The notes: a model not told the origin generated them from the letters alone. Counted from the first letter of the stretch, positions 26,160-35,661 are shown. The stretch is 64,000 nt of DNA from Pedobacter panaciterrae (GCF_001636695.1 NZ_LGEL01000003.1:1-64000); one strand, 5' to 3'. Numbers and translations are program-made.

Positions 26160-27605
26160 ATGAAATTTATAAAACTAGACTTATTGACCCTGTTGATAGG
26201 TCTTTTTCTTTTTGCATCTTGTAAAGATGCCAATACTATCGGCCTTACACCTGATGGCGACTCCCCTATTAAAGGTATTTTAGACAATACGGTTCTTGTT
26301 GATTCCAGAACTGTTCTTGATTCTGCTACTGCATCAATCGGACTGGCAAGGCATCCATTGGGCTATATTACCGGAGATGCTACCTTCGGAACCACCGAGG
26401 CAGGCCTTTCTATGACGGTAAGCCTTCCTTCAAATAGCTATAGCTTTGGGGGGATACCATCAGTAGATTCAGCAGTGCTTGTTTTACCTTACTCAACTCA
26501 GTTCTACGGCGATACAACAACTTCTGTTTATAGTCTGGATGTACGCCAACTTAAAGATGATCTTGCTTTACAAAAGATCTTTTTAAGCAACAAAGTATGG
26601 CCTACAGAAACCCGGTTGGTGGGTTCTGTCACAACTAAGATAAAGCCAAAGACTCCTTTTAAAATCACTGATATTGTAACAGGTAAACCTGATACATTGA
26701 AAGCTGTAGTTCCACAATTAAGGATAAAACTTGATAATGCGTTCATTCAGGAAAAGATCTTAAATGTTGACTCTGCATTAAGATCAACAAACACTAAATT
26801 CTCTGCAATTTTTAAAGGCCTGCAGGTAAGTGTAAACAAAACCTCATCAACAGGGCCCGGAGGTATAATGTTTATTAATTTCGGTGGAGCAGACTCTAAA
26901 CTTGAGATCTATTATAAGAAACAAGTTGGGACAAGTCTTATTGAGAAAGATACTGTAGCTGTTAATTTCCCAATATCATCAAGTTCTGGCCCTATAGCAG
27001 CAACGGTTAAGCACGATTATACAGGAACACCAGTTAAAGCTCAGCTGGATGCTCCTGCTGCAACTTATGATGTTACGTATCTACAAGCACTTTCCGGAGT
27101 AAGAAACAAAATTTCTTTCCCTGACCTAAAGGCTTTTGTAGAAAAAGTAAAAGCTGGTAATGCAAATGCCCGTATAGTAATAAACAGAGCCGAGCTGGTT
27201 GTTAACCTTAAAAGCGGTACAGACGTATCTCCATGGAATGCTGCTCAGAGATTATCCCTTTACAGACTGGATATAGCTGGTCAAAGAGCAAATATTCCTG
27301 ATAATACTGGACCAACACAAGCTAATCCTACTCCTCCTCCAACATATGCTGGATCGGAAGGAGCATTTGGTGGCTTCTATGATACTACAAATAAAAGATA
27401 CATCTTTACTGTAACAAGCTACCTGCAAGCTTTAATTGATGAAAAGACCATAGATTATGGTACTTATCTGGCCCCAAGCTCACTTACAGAATTTAATCTT
27501 TATCCTTCTTTAACTTCTGGAGCAAGATCAATAATAAACACTGCCACCCCTACTACAGGCGAAAAAGGCATGAAGTTAAACATCTATTACACAAGGGTTG
27601 ACTAA
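26160..27605 (+). CDS. DUF4270-family lipoprotein
   Basis: A 481-residue exported lipoprotein: signal MKFIKLDLLTLLIGLFLFAS-C with Cys at residue 21, followed by NTIGLTPDGD, LVDSRTVLDSATASIGLARHPLGYITGDATFGTTEAG and PSVDSAVLVLPY, which identify the DUF4270 family of Bacteroidota. Function is unknown; the protein is probably beta-rich and faces the periplasm or cell surface. It follows the GT5-domain gene with 18 bases between, so they are likely cotranscribed, and it is closed by a strong terminator. Confidence 0.85.
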   Translation: MKFIKLDLLTLLIGLFLFASCKDANTIGLTPDGDSPIKGILDNTVLVDSRTVLDSATASIGLARHPLGYITGDATFGTTEAGLSMTVSLPSNSYSFGGIPSVDSAVLVLPYSTQFYGDTTTSVYSLDVRQLKDDLALQKIFLSNKVWPTETRLVGSVTTKIKPKTPFKITDIVTGKPDTLKAVVPQLRIKLDNAFIQEKILNVDSALRSTNTKFSAIFKGLQVSVNKTSSTGPGGIMFINFGGADSKLEIYYKKQVGTSLIEKDTVAVNFPISSSSGPIAATVKHDYTGTPVKAQLDAPAATYDVTYLQALSGVRNKISFPDLKAFVEKVKAGNANARIVINRAELVVNLKSGTDVSPWNAAQRLSLYRLDIAGQRANIPDNTGPTQANPTPPPTYAGSEGAFGGFYDTTNKRYIFTVTSYLQALIDEKTIDYGTYLAPSSLTEFNLYPSLTSGARSIINTATPTTGEKGMKLNIYYTRVD

Positions 27606-27635
27606 CTAAATTTATTTAATATACTTATTGCGTTT

Positions 27636-27674
27636 ATATCCTCCGAGATCATTAATTTCGGAGGATATATTTTT
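27636..27674 (+). terminator. Terminator after the DUF4270 gene, in front of glmS
   Basis: Perfect 11-base stem (ATATCCTCCGA / TCGGAGGATAT) with an 11-base loop, followed by TTTTTT. It ends only about 15 bases before the glmS ATG, so glmS must be transcribed by read-through or from a promoter inside the hairpin region. Confidence 0.8.
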
Positions 27675-27688
27675 TAAACCCAGTATGT

Positions 27689-29527
27689 ATGTGTGGAATT
27701 GTTGGTTATATCGGTCACAGAGAAGCGTGGCCAATCGTTATTAAAGGACTAAAAAGACTTGAATACCGTGGATACGATAGTGCCGGTATCGCACTTATTT
27801 CTGACGAAGGATTAAAAATCTATAAAAAGGCAGGAAAAGTTACTGAACTGGAAAACTTTGCTGCCGGCAAGAATCTATCTGGAACAGCAGGAATTGGTCA
27901 TACCAGATGGGCAACACACGGTGCTCCTTCTGATAGAAACTCCCACCCCCATACTTCCAACAATGGCAAGCTTACCATAATTCACAATGGAATTATTGAA
28001 AATTATGCAACGCTAAAAGAAGAGCTAAAGACTAGGGGGCATGAATTTAAAAGTGACACCGATACTGAAGTTTTAGTGCACTTAATCGAAGAGATTTATA
28101 AAAACGAAAAGATAGATTTACTAGAGGCTGTTCGGTTAGCCTTACGTGAGATTAACGGTGCGTATGCGATTGTTTTAATGGATGAGGAACATCCAGACCA
28201 ACTCATAGCAGCAAGAAAAGGAAGCCCTATGGTTATAGGCGTTGGCGATGGGGAATACTTTATTGCCTCTGATGCCACCCCTATTGTAGAATACACTAAA
28301 AACGTAATTTACATGAACGATAACGAGATTGCGTTTATTAAACGAGATGAGTTATTGATAAAACGCCTGGATAATGTTGTGCAAACTCCTTATGTTCAAG
28401 AGCTCGAATTAAAACTTGAAATGCTTGAAAAAGGTGGTTATGAGCATTTCATGCTAAAAGAAATCTTTGAGCAATCACGCTCAATCAGGGATTGTATGCG
28501 GGGGCGTATTTACCCTAATGAAGGCAAAGTGCAATTAGGCGGGATAAAGGAATATGCTGACAAGCTAAAAAATATTGATCGTATAATTATTGTTGCTTGT
28601 GGAACCTCCTGGCATGCCGGCCTTGTTGGAGAGTACTTAATTGAGGAATATGCAAGAATTCCTGTAGAAGTGGAATATGCTTCAGAATTTAGATACAGGA
28701 ATCCTATAATAACAGAGAAAGACATTGTGATTGCCATTTCCCAATCTGGCGAAACGGCGGATACCATGGCCGCAATAGAAATGGCAAAAGAGAGAGGGGC
28801 TACAATTTTTGGAGTTTGTAACGTTGTGGGCGCCTCGATACCAAGATTAACACATGCGGGCGTTTATACACATGCCGGCCCCGAAATTGGAGTTGCTTCA
28901 ACTAAAGCTTTTACCGCTCAGGTAACTGTACTTACTTTGATGGCCTTTTATATGGCTCAACAAAAAGGCACACTTACCAATTCTAAATTGGTTGAATTAT
29001 TAACTGAGCTAGACTGCATTCCTGATAAGATACAGGTAGCACTTGAATCCAATGATCTCATCAAAGAAATTGCCGGGAAATTTAAAGATTCAAGAAATTG
29101 CTTATTCCTTGGCAGGGGAAGTGGTTTCCCTGTGGCTTTAGAAGGTGCTTTAAAGCTCAAGGAGATCTCTTACATACATGCAGAGGGATATCCGGCCGCG
29201 GAAATGAAACACGGGCCAATAGCTTTAATAGACGAAGAAATGCCAGTTGTGGTAATCGCTACAAAAAACTCATCGTACGAAAAAGTAATCAGTAATATTC
29301 AGGAAGTGAAGGCCAGAAAAGGAATTGTGCTGGCTATAGTAACAGAAGGAGATACTGAGGTTAGAAAAATGGTGGATTATTGTATAGAAATCCCTGATGC
29401 AAGCGAAGCATTTTTACCATTGCTGGCAACAATACCACTTCAATTACTATCTTACCACATTGCTGTTTTAAGGGGATGCAATGTAGACCAGCCTAGAAAT
29501 CTGGCTAAATCTGTTACGGTAGAGTAA
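27689..29527 (+). CDS. glmS: Glutamine-fructose-6-phosphate aminotransferase
   Basis: A 612-residue enzyme that makes glucosamine-6-phosphate for peptidoglycan and lipid A. The N-terminal glutaminase begins with catalytic Cys2 in MCGIVGYIGHREA and has GHTRWATHG. The isomerase half has two SIS domains (CGTSWHAGLVGEYLIEE, AISQSGETADTMAAIE) and ends DQPRNLAKSVTVE. No glmS ribozyme is seen upstream. A strong hairpin ends just before its start codon. Confidence 0.98.
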   Translation: MCGIVGYIGHREAWPIVIKGLKRLEYRGYDSAGIALISDEGLKIYKKAGKVTELENFAAGKNLSGTAGIGHTRWATHGAPSDRNSHPHTSNNGKLTIIHNGIIENYATLKEELKTRGHEFKSDTDTEVLVHLIEEIYKNEKIDLLEAVRLALREINGAYAIVLMDEEHPDQLIAARKGSPMVIGVGDGEYFIASDATPIVEYTKNVIYMNDNEIAFIKRDELLIKRLDNVVQTPYVQELELKLEMLEKGGYEHFMLKEIFEQSRSIRDCMRGRIYPNEGKVQLGGIKEYADKLKNIDRIIIVACGTSWHAGLVGEYLIEEYARIPVEVEYASEFRYRNPIITEKDIVIAISQSGETADTMAAIEMAKERGATIFGVCNVVGASIPRLTHAGVYTHAGPEIGVASTKAFTAQVTVLTLMAFYMAQQKGTLTNSKLVELLTELDCIPDKIQVALESNDLIKEIAGKFKDSRNCLFLGRGSGFPVALEGALKLKEISYIHAEGYPAAEMKHGPIALIDEEMPVVVIATKNSSYEKVISNIQEVKARKGIVLAIVTEGDTEVRKMVDYCIEIPDASEAFLPLLATIPLQLLSYHIAVLRGCNVDQPRNLAKSVTVE

Positions 29528-29550
29528 CAGATTTAGTTTTAATATTTGGT

Positions 29551-29979
29551 TTAAAAAGGTAAATCACCGGAAGCATCACTTGGATCAATATAATCCGTTT
29601 CGCTTTTTGGTGTACTAATTTCACCTGTTGATGGAGTTTGCTCAAAATCACTCTTTCTGCCCAGAATGGTGAAATTCTCTGCAACTACCTCTGTAACATA
29701 CTTCTTTACTCTTTCTTTGTCTTCAAAAGAGCGGGTACGAAGCTTGCCCTCAATGTACACAAGTTTACCCTTTTGTAAATACTTTGAGGCTACTTCTGCT
29801 AACCCTCTCCACAAAACGATGTTATGCCACTCTGTTTGCTCTATTCTTTTGCCATCTTTGTTATACGTCTCTGATGTTGCCAATGGAAAACTTGCTACTG
29901 TTACGCCACCATCTAAATGTCTGACTTCAGGATCTTTTCCTAAATGTCCTACTAAAATAACTTTGTTAATACCTGACAT
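29551..29979 (-). CDS. ssb: Single-stranded DNA-binding protein
   Basis: A 142-residue OB-fold protein beginning MSGINKVILVGHLGKDPEVR, with WHNIVLWRGLAEVASKYLQKG and the acidic C-terminal tip SGDLPF that recruits repair proteins. It lies 14 bases downstream of mutY on the same strand and is probably cotranscribed with it, giving a small DNA-maintenance operon. Confidence 0.95.
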   Translation of the reverse strand: MSGINKVILVGHLGKDPEVRHLDGGVTVASFPLATSETYNKDGKRIEQTEWHNIVLWRGLAEVASKYLQKGKLVYIEGKLRTRSFEDKERVKKYVTEVVAENFTILGRKSDFEQTPSTGEISTPKSETDYIDPSDASGDLPF

Positions 29980-29993
29980 GAATTCTGATTTTT

Positions 29994-31043
29994 CTAATTT
30001 ACTGAATAGGAGCTTATAAAATTTGTTATCACTTTAGGCTGGGGCAATTCGTCCAGCTCGCTTAATGAAACCCATTTTATTTCTGCATTCTGATTAAAGT
30101 TAATGATATAATTATCTAAAGCAAAAAATTGAACATATATAGTTTGGTGAGTTAATAAATGTTTTTTCTGCTCCAATGGTGTAATAGTACAACTAGCACC
30201 AAAATTATTCTTTAGAATTGTTAGAAATTGTTCCTGTGCTTCCAGATAATTATCGTCAGTCTCTATCAGAGGAAAATCGTACAATTCCTGCCATATATCT
30301 CCTGGATTTCTTTTATTTACAAGAATTTCATCTCCATTAACACACACTAAATAGTTGAAATAGCGGGTGCGTTTTTTAAGCTTCTTCTCTTTAACAGGAA
30401 GCGCACTTACAAGATTATTTTTTCTGGCAAAGCAATCAGACTGAACCGGACAAGATTCGCATGAAGGAGACTTTGGTTTACATTGCAGCGCACCAAATTC
30501 CATAATTGCCTGATTATACACGGATGGCTCTTGTCCAACAATTAGATTTTGTGCCAGCTCTATGAATTGCTTTTTACCTGAAGTACTGTTTATCGGCGTT
30601 TCAATTCCAAAATATCTGGACAACACTCGAAATACATTCCCATCCAGAACTGCTTTCATCTCATTAGAAGAAAATGATGAAATGGCTGCAGCAGTGTAAT
30701 CTCCTATTCCTTTCAACCGAATTAAGTCATCATATTTTGTAGGGAATTTCCCACCGTAAACATCCTGGATCTGCCTGGCAGTATAAAGCATGTTTCTTCC
30801 TCTGGAATAATAGCCCAGACCTTGCCATAATTTAAGAATCTGGGTCTCAGTAGCTTCAGCAAAAGCTGTAATTGTTGGATAGTTCTCTAAAAATCTATTA
30901 AAATAAGGCAATCCCTGCTCTACTCTGGTTTGCTGCAAAATAATTTCTGAAAGCCAGATAACATAAGCATCCGTTGTACCCCGCCATGGCAAGTCTCTTT
31001 TATTGCCTAAATACCATTTTACTATTTCTGTTTGAAAAGCCAT
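29994..31043 (-). CDS. mutY: A/G-specific adenine DNA glycosylase MutY
   Basis: A 349-residue base-excision enzyme that removes adenine opposite 8-oxoguanine. The helix-hairpin-helix is LKGIGDYTAAAISSF with the catalytic Asp after it in VLDGNVFRVLSRYFGI. The [4Fe-4S] cluster cysteines are seen in CKPKSPSCESCPVQSDC. A C-terminal NUDIX-like domain (about residues 225-349) checks 8-oxoG. The ATG at 31043 is preferred to a GTG two codons earlier; a TATTTTTG promoter-like element ends six bases upstream of it. Confidence 0.95.
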   Translation of the reverse strand: MAFQTEIVKWYLGNKRDLPWRGTTDAYVIWLSEIILQQTRVEQGLPYFNRFLENYPTITAFAEATETQILKLWQGLGYYSRGRNMLYTARQIQDVYGGKFPTKYDDLIRLKGIGDYTAAAISSFSSNEMKAVLDGNVFRVLSRYFGIETPINSTSGKKQFIELAQNLIVGQEPSVYNQAIMEFGALQCKPKSPSCESCPVQSDCFARKNNLVSALPVKEKKLKKRTRYFNYLVCVNGDEILVNKRNPGDIWQELYDFPLIETDDNYLEAQEQFLTILKNNFGASCTITPLEQKKHLLTHQTIYVQFFALDNYIINFNQNAEIKWVSLSELDELPQPKVITNFISSYSVN

Positions 31044-31153
31044 AGACACAAAAATACGGCGTTATTAATTTGTTTTCGGCAAAACTTGCAATTCTCTGAT
31101 ACAACATGAAACAAATAAATCATCTTTTATTTTCCTATCTCATTAAAAAGCAA

Positions 31154-31161
31154 TACTTTTG
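31154..31161 (+). promoter_or_regulatory. Predicted -7 element of the HU-family gene
   Basis: TACTTTTG followed by CAACCCC, 53 bases before the ATG at 31215. The -33 region is T-rich but has no clear TTG. Confidence 0.35.
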
Positions 31162-31214
31162 CAACCCCAAAACACTTATAAAGTATATAATACACTATAA
31201 ATAAATAATAGAAT

Positions 31215-31517
31215 ATGACTAAGGCAGATATTATTTCAGAAATATCAACAAAAACAGGAATTGAAAAGGTAGATGTACAAGAAACCGTTGAGGCATTTTT
31301 CAAAGTGATCAAGAACAGCATGATCGGAGGAGAGAATGTATATGTTAGAGGTTTTGGTAGTTTTGTTGTAAAAAAGAGAGCGCAAAAAACTGCGAGAAAT
31401 ATTTCTAAAAACACTGCAATCATTATCCCGGAGCACTTTGTACCAAGTTTCAAACCAGCAAAAGTGTTTGTTGACAAAGTAAAAAACAACTCAAAAAAAG
31501 TAGGCGTAGAAGCTTAA
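31215..31517 (+). CDS. HU/IHF-family DNA-binding protein
   Basis: A 100-residue nucleoid protein: MTKADIISEISTKTGIEKVDVQETVEAFFKVIK, then the DNA-binding beta-arm region VYVRGFGSFVVKKRAQKTARN, and IPEHFVPSFKPAKVF. It bends DNA as a dimer. It is closer to the IHF-like branch seen throughout Bacteroidota. A TPR-protein gene follows seven bases later, then a tiny basic gene. Confidence 0.93.
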   Translation: MTKADIISEISTKTGIEKVDVQETVEAFFKVIKNSMIGGENVYVRGFGSFVVKKRAQKTARNISKNTAIIIPEHFVPSFKPAKVFVDKVKNNSKKVGVEA

Positions 31518-31524
31518 TCAACTT

Positions 31525-32385
31525 ATGCTAAACAATATCCGTTCAAGACAAATTATCATAATTGGAGCAATAGTATTGCTTGGAGCTTTTTTGTTTACAA
31601 GGGATATTAAAGGTTTAGTTAAGCCAAAAGAGCAAACAGCGAATGTTCCAGCCGCAGGACAGATGACATCAGAGGCTCCTCAGCCAATTTCTTTGGAAGA
31701 AGTTTCAGCTTCTGGGAAAAGCCTGATCAGTCCGAACTTTGCTGCTGAGATCACTTCACTTGAGAATACTTTTAAAGCTTCTACCGATAAGGTTGCAGCC
31801 GCTAAAGTACTCGCTCAAAAGTGGGATGATGTAGAACAGAGTGCACCAAGCGCTTTATACCTTGAGATTATAGCCAATCAAGAGAAAACATTGAACAGCT
31901 GGTTAATCACCGGAGACCGTTTTTTAAAGGCATTTGACAGTTCAAGAGATAGTTTATTACAACCTGCATTATTACAAAGAGCAAATGCTGCCTACACTAA
32001 TGCAATTACTATTGACTCTACAAGTGCTGATGCTAAAACCGGCCTGGGAATTACCATTGTTAATGGAATGGGAATGCCAATGAAAGGTATTGCATTATTG
32101 ATGGATGTGGTAAAAAAAGACCCAAAGAATTTGAAAGCGAATATGAGTTTAGGTACATTCGCAATTAAATCTGGCCAGTTTGATAAAGCCATAACCAGAT
32201 TTAACAACATTATCGCCATTAAGCCTACTCCAGATGCCTACTTCTATTTAGCCACAGCTTATGAAAGCCTTGGCAAAAATACGGATGCTATTGATGCTTA
32301 TCTGAAGAGTAAAAAGCTAGCCGCCAATCCTAAATTATCTAAGTTTATTGATGATAAGGTATTGGAGCTAAAGAGTAAAAATTAA
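31525..32385 (+). CDS. Membrane-anchored tetratricopeptide-repeat protein
   Basis: A 286-residue protein with an N-terminal membrane anchor (RQIIIIGAIVLLGAFLFT, about residues 7-24), a polar linker, and two or three TPR units in the C-terminal half (PKNLKANMSLGTFAIKSGQFDKAITRFNNI, DAYFYLATAYESLGKNTDAIDAYLKS). It is probably a scaffold facing the periplasm. It is cotranscribed with the HU-family gene. The precise partner is unknown. Confidence 0.82.
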   Translation: MLNNIRSRQIIIIGAIVLLGAFLFTRDIKGLVKPKEQTANVPAAGQMTSEAPQPISLEEVSASGKSLISPNFAAEITSLENTFKASTDKVAAAKVLAQKWDDVEQSAPSALYLEIIANQEKTLNSWLITGDRFLKAFDSSRDSLLQPALLQRANAAYTNAITIDSTSADAKTGLGITIVNGMGMPMKGIALLMDVVKKDPKNLKANMSLGTFAIKSGQFDKAITRFNNIIAIKPTPDAYFYLATAYESLGKNTDAIDAYLKSKKLAANPKLSKFIDDKVLELKSKN

Positions 32386-32420
32386 TAAACAGATTAAAAA
32401 AATATTTAAAATTCAAGATT

Positions 32421-32510
32421 ATGCCAAGCGGTAAAAAAAGAAAAAGACATAAAATGGCTACCCACAAACGCAAAAAACGTTTAAGAAAAAACAGACATAA
32501 GAAAAAATAA
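32421..32510 (+). CDS. Very short, highly basic conserved-looking protein (29 residues)
   Basis: An open frame ATG..TAA encoding 29 residues beginning MPSGKKRKRHKMATHKRK, nearly two thirds of them Lys, Arg or His. A terminator follows 21 bases later, and the gene sits between the HU/TPR operon and rng. Very small Lys/Arg-rich proteins of this kind are usually ribosome-associated, and I recall near-identical short proteins annotated as hypothetical in related genomes. A ribosomal or RNA-binding role is an inference. The length and composition argue against chance, but at 29 codons the coding status is not proved by the sequence alone. Confidence 0.7.
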   Translation: MPSGKKRKRHKMATHKRKKRLRKNRHKKK

Positions 32511-32530
32511 TTTTTCTTATTGAGTTGCAC

Positions 32531-32567
32531 AAAAATAAGGCTACGACAAGATCTTAGCCTTATTTTT
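32531..32567 (+). terminator. Terminator after the HU/TPR/basic-protein group
   Basis: Perfect 13-base arms (AAAAATAAGGCTA / TAGCCTTATTTTT) with an 11-base loop; the T run is part of the right arm. Confidence 0.8.
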
Positions 32568-32602
32568 CGTTGCAATGTTTTTTTTATTTGTCCATGTGTT
32601 AA

Positions 32603-32621
32603 TAAGGCATTTAATGCCTTA
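32603..32621 (+). promoter_or_regulatory. Hairpin in the leader of rng
   Basis: Eight-pair stem (TAAGGCAT / ATGCCTTA) with a three-base loop, 14 bases upstream of the TTG start of the RNase E/G gene. It lies where ribosome access could be controlled; function not shown. Confidence 0.4.
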
Positions 32622-32634
32622 AAATCTGTAGCTT

Positions 32635-34185
32635 TTGGTAAAAGAATTAATTATAGATTCCTCTCCACTGGGAGTAACCATAGCTTTAGTTGAAGACAAA
32701 CAACTTGTAGAACTTCATAAAGAACAGATCAACAACAATTACGCCGTTGGCGACATTTATTTAGGCCGCATTAAAAAAATAATGCCGGGTCTAAATGCTG
32801 CGTTTGTAGATGTTGGTTATGAAAAAGATGCATTTCTGCATTATTTTGATCTTGGTCCTCAAGTCCAATCTTTAATTAAGCTAACTAAAATCAAGCGTAA
32901 CGGCTCTGTTAATGGCACTTTACTGGATAATTTCAAGCTAGAAGGAGACATTAACAAAGCAGGCAAAATATCAGAGGTGGTAAGCAAGAATCTTGTTTTA
33001 CCTGTTCAGATAGCAAAAGAGCCAATTTCAACTAAAGGTCCGCGTTTAAGTTCAGACCTTTCAATAGCCGGCAGATATATTGTATTAGTTCCTTTCTCTA
33101 ATGTAATCTCTATTTCCAAAAAGATTAAGAGCAATACTGAACGTAATCGTTTAAAAAAGATTATTGAAAGTATTAAACCTAAAAATTTTGGTGTAATTAT
33201 CAGAACCGTTTCAGAAGGTAAAGGTGTTGCAGAACTTCAAAAAGATCTTTTGGATTCTGTAGCTAAATGGGAAAGTTTTATTAAAAAACTTCCTGATGCA
33301 GAACCTTCTAAACGAGTTTGGGGAGAAATGGATCGGACATCAACATTGATCCGTGATATTTTAAGCACTGACTTTACAAATGTTTATGTAAGCGACAATA
33401 ACCTGTTCGAGGATATTCGTTCTTATGTGCACGAGATCTCTCCCGAAATGGAAAAGATCGTTAAACTGTACAAACATAAAGAACCTATTTTTGAGCATTT
33501 CGGGATTGAAAAACAAATCAAGAACTCTTTCGGTAAAACCGTAAACTTAGCGGGAGGAGCATACCTTGTTGTTGAACATACTGAAGCTCTTCATGTTATT
33601 GATGTAAACAGCGGAAACAGAACAGCTAGTAAAGAAAATCAGGAAGACAATGCTTTGCAGGTTAATAAGGAAGCTGCTAAGGAAATTGCCCGCCAACTTC
33701 GTTTAAGGGATATGGGTGGTATTGTAGTAATCGATTTTATCGATATGCACAAGCCTGTTAACCGCAAAATGTTGTTCGACTATCTTAAGGATCTGATGTT
33801 GCTGGATCGTGCCAAGCACACCATATTGCCGCCAAGTAAGTTTGGCCTTGTTCAAATTACACGTCAGCGTGTAAGGCCCGAGATGAACATTGTAACCAGT
33901 GAGAAATGCCCTACCTGTGACGGTACGGGGGAAATTAAGGCCAGTATTGTTTTAATGGATGACATTGAAAATAACCTGACCTATATTTTGCAGGAGCAAA
34001 ACGAAAAAAATATTACGCTTTGTGTACACCCGTATATTGAAGCTTTCATTAAAAAGGGCTTTATCTCTTTACAGTGGAAATGGTTTTTTAAATTCGGACA
34101 GCGAATTAAAATCAGAGCAGTCTCTTCTTACAATTTGACTGAGTTTCACTTTCTTTCTTCAAAAGACGAAGAAATTAAATTGTAA
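32635..34185 (+). CDS. rng: Ribonuclease E/G family endoribonuclease
   Basis: A 516-residue endonuclease acting in rRNA processing and mRNA decay. It starts with TTG (MVKELIIDSS), the usual family start, with no ATG nearby. The N-terminal S1-like domain holds GDIYLGRIKKIMPGLNAAFVDVG. Catalytic Asp residues are seen in ALHVIDVNSGN and GGIVVIDFIDMHKP, and the Zn-link is CPTCDGTGEI. It lacks the long C-terminal scaffold of RNase E, so RNase G-like is the better name. A leader hairpin precedes it and a terminator follows. Confidence 0.95.
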   Translation: MVKELIIDSSPLGVTIALVEDKQLVELHKEQINNNYAVGDIYLGRIKKIMPGLNAAFVDVGYEKDAFLHYFDLGPQVQSLIKLTKIKRNGSVNGTLLDNFKLEGDINKAGKISEVVSKNLVLPVQIAKEPISTKGPRLSSDLSIAGRYIVLVPFSNVISISKKIKSNTERNRLKKIIESIKPKNFGVIIRTVSEGKGVAELQKDLLDSVAKWESFIKKLPDAEPSKRVWGEMDRTSTLIRDILSTDFTNVYVSDNNLFEDIRSYVHEISPEMEKIVKLYKHKEPIFEHFGIEKQIKNSFGKTVNLAGGAYLVVEHTEALHVIDVNSGNRTASKENQEDNALQVNKEAAKEIARQLRLRDMGGIVVIDFIDMHKPVNRKMLFDYLKDLMLLDRAKHTILPPSKFGLVQITRQRVRPEMNIVTSEKCPTCDGTGEIKASIVLMDDIENNLTYILQEQNEKNITLCVHPYIEAFIKKGFISLQWKWFFKFGQRIKIRAVSSYNLTEFHFLSSKDEEIKL

Positions 34186-34202
34186 AAATTAACTTATTAA
34201 CT

Positions 34203-34242
34203 AAACAGGCCCGATTTCATAGAGATCGGGCCTGTTTGTTTT
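34203..34242 (+). terminator. Terminator after rng
   Basis: Perfect 13-base stem (AAACAGGCCCGAT / ATCGGGCCTGTTT), nine-base loop, then GTTTT. Confidence 0.85.
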
Positions 34243-34284
34243 AATAGAATTAAGCATAAATTAGTAGAATTAAATTGTAATCAA

Positions 34285-35661
34285 TTGGCTAAAACTAAAT
34301 CAGCATATTTCTGCCAAAGTTGTGGGTATGAATCGGCAAAATGGCTTGGACGGTGTCCTTCATGTAATGAATGGAATACCTTTGTAGAAGAAATCATAGA
34401 GAAAACAAACACTAAAGTACCTTCATGGAAAACATCTACTGGTACTCAGCGCTTAAATAAACCTTCCAAAGTTGATCATATCCAATCTATAAGTGAAGAA
34501 AGAACTTTAACAGGAGATCTTGAGCTCGATAGAGTCTTGGGCGGCGGCTTGGTTGCTGGCTCTGTTATACTTATTGGAGGCGAACCAGGAATTGGAAAAT
34601 CTACCCTAATGCTTCAGCTGGCATTAAATATCTCTGGTAAAAAGATTCTATATGTTTCAGGAGAAGAAAGCGAACAGCAAATTAAAATGAGAGCTGAGCG
34701 TATTACTACCTCGCCGAAAGCAGATTGTTATATCCTCACAGAAACCTCAACCCAAAATATTTTTAAGCAGATTGAAACGCTTGAACCAGATATTATTATT
34801 GTTGATTCCATACAAACGCTCCATTCGGCTAATATTGAATCAACCCCCGGAAGTGTATCCCAGGTAAGAGAATGTACTGCGGAATTACTCCGTTTTGCAA
34901 AGGAAACCGATACACCTGTATTTTTAATTGGCCATATTACTAAAGACGGCACCATTGCAGGGCCGAAAATCCTGGAACACATGGTTGATACCGTTCTGCA
35001 GTTTGAGGGCGACAGACATCATGTTTACAGAATTTTACGCTCCATAAAGAATCGTTTTGGAGCAGCTGCTGAATTGGGAATTTATGCAATGCACAGTACC
35101 GGTTTGCGACAAGTTTCCAATCCTTCTGAAATCCTGTTATCACAGCGTGATGAGGAAATGAGTGGAATTGCCATTTCAGCCACATTAGAAGGCGCAAGAC
35201 CAATGCTAATAGAAACACAGGCTTTGGTTAGCGCCGCAGCATACGGAACACCACAGCGCTCCGCAAATGGCTTTGACACTAAAAGAATGAACATGCTCCT
35301 TGCCGTACTGGAGAAAAGGTGTGGTTTTAGATTAAGTACCAGGGATGTTTTCTTAAATATAGCCGGAGGAATTAAAGTTGAAGACCCGGCAATTGACCTG
35401 GCAATTTTGGTTGCAATAATATCCTCACATGAAGATATTGCTATTTCTTCTAAAATATGTTTCGCCGCTGAGGTTGGCCTGTCGGGAGAGATCAGGGCAG
35501 TTAACCGTATAGAACAACGAATCTCTGAGGCTGAGAAACTTGGATTTGAACGGATTTTTATTTCTAACTATAATTTAAAAGGTCTGATACTTGAAAAATT
35601 TAAAATTGAATTGACTCCGGTAAGGAAGATTGAGGACGTATTTTCATTGCTATTTGGATAA
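34285..35661 (+). CDS. radA: DNA repair protein RadA (Sms)
   Basis: A 458-residue RecA-like ATPase that drives branch migration in recombination. It starts with TTG (MAKTKSAYFC). The order is a four-cysteine zinc finger (CQSCGYESAKWLGRCPSC), Walker A GGEPGIGKSTL near residue 100, the KNRFG motif unique to RadA, and a C-terminal Lon-like domain (DVFLNIAGGIKVEDPAIDLAI). Stands alone after the rng terminator. Confidence 0.97.
   Translation: MAKTKSAYFCQSCGYESAKWLGRCPSCNEWNTFVEEIIEKTNTKVPSWKTSTGTQRLNKPSKVDHIQSISEERTLTGDLELDRVLGGGLVAGSVILIGGEPGIGKSTLMLQLALNISGKKILYVSGEESEQQIKMRAERITTSPKADCYILTETSTQNIFKQIETLEPDIIIVDSIQTLHSANIESTPGSVSQVRECTAELLRFAKETDTPVFLIGHITKDGTIAGPKILEHMVDTVLQFEGDRHHVYRILRSIKNRFGAAAELGIYAMHSTGLRQVSNPSEILLSQRDEEMSGIAISATLEGARPMLIETQALVSAAAYGTPQRSANGFDTKRMNMLLAVLEKRCGFRLSTRDVFLNIAGGIKVEDPAIDLAILVAIISSHEDIAISSKICFAAEVGLSGEIRAVNRIEQRISEAEKLGFERIFISNYNLKGLILEKFKIELTPVRKIEDVFSLLFG

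Noticed and set aside
27600-27690. glmS ribozyme in the leader of glmS
   Set aside because: The leader is under 90 bases and is occupied by a simple terminator hairpin; none of the ribozyme core is visible.
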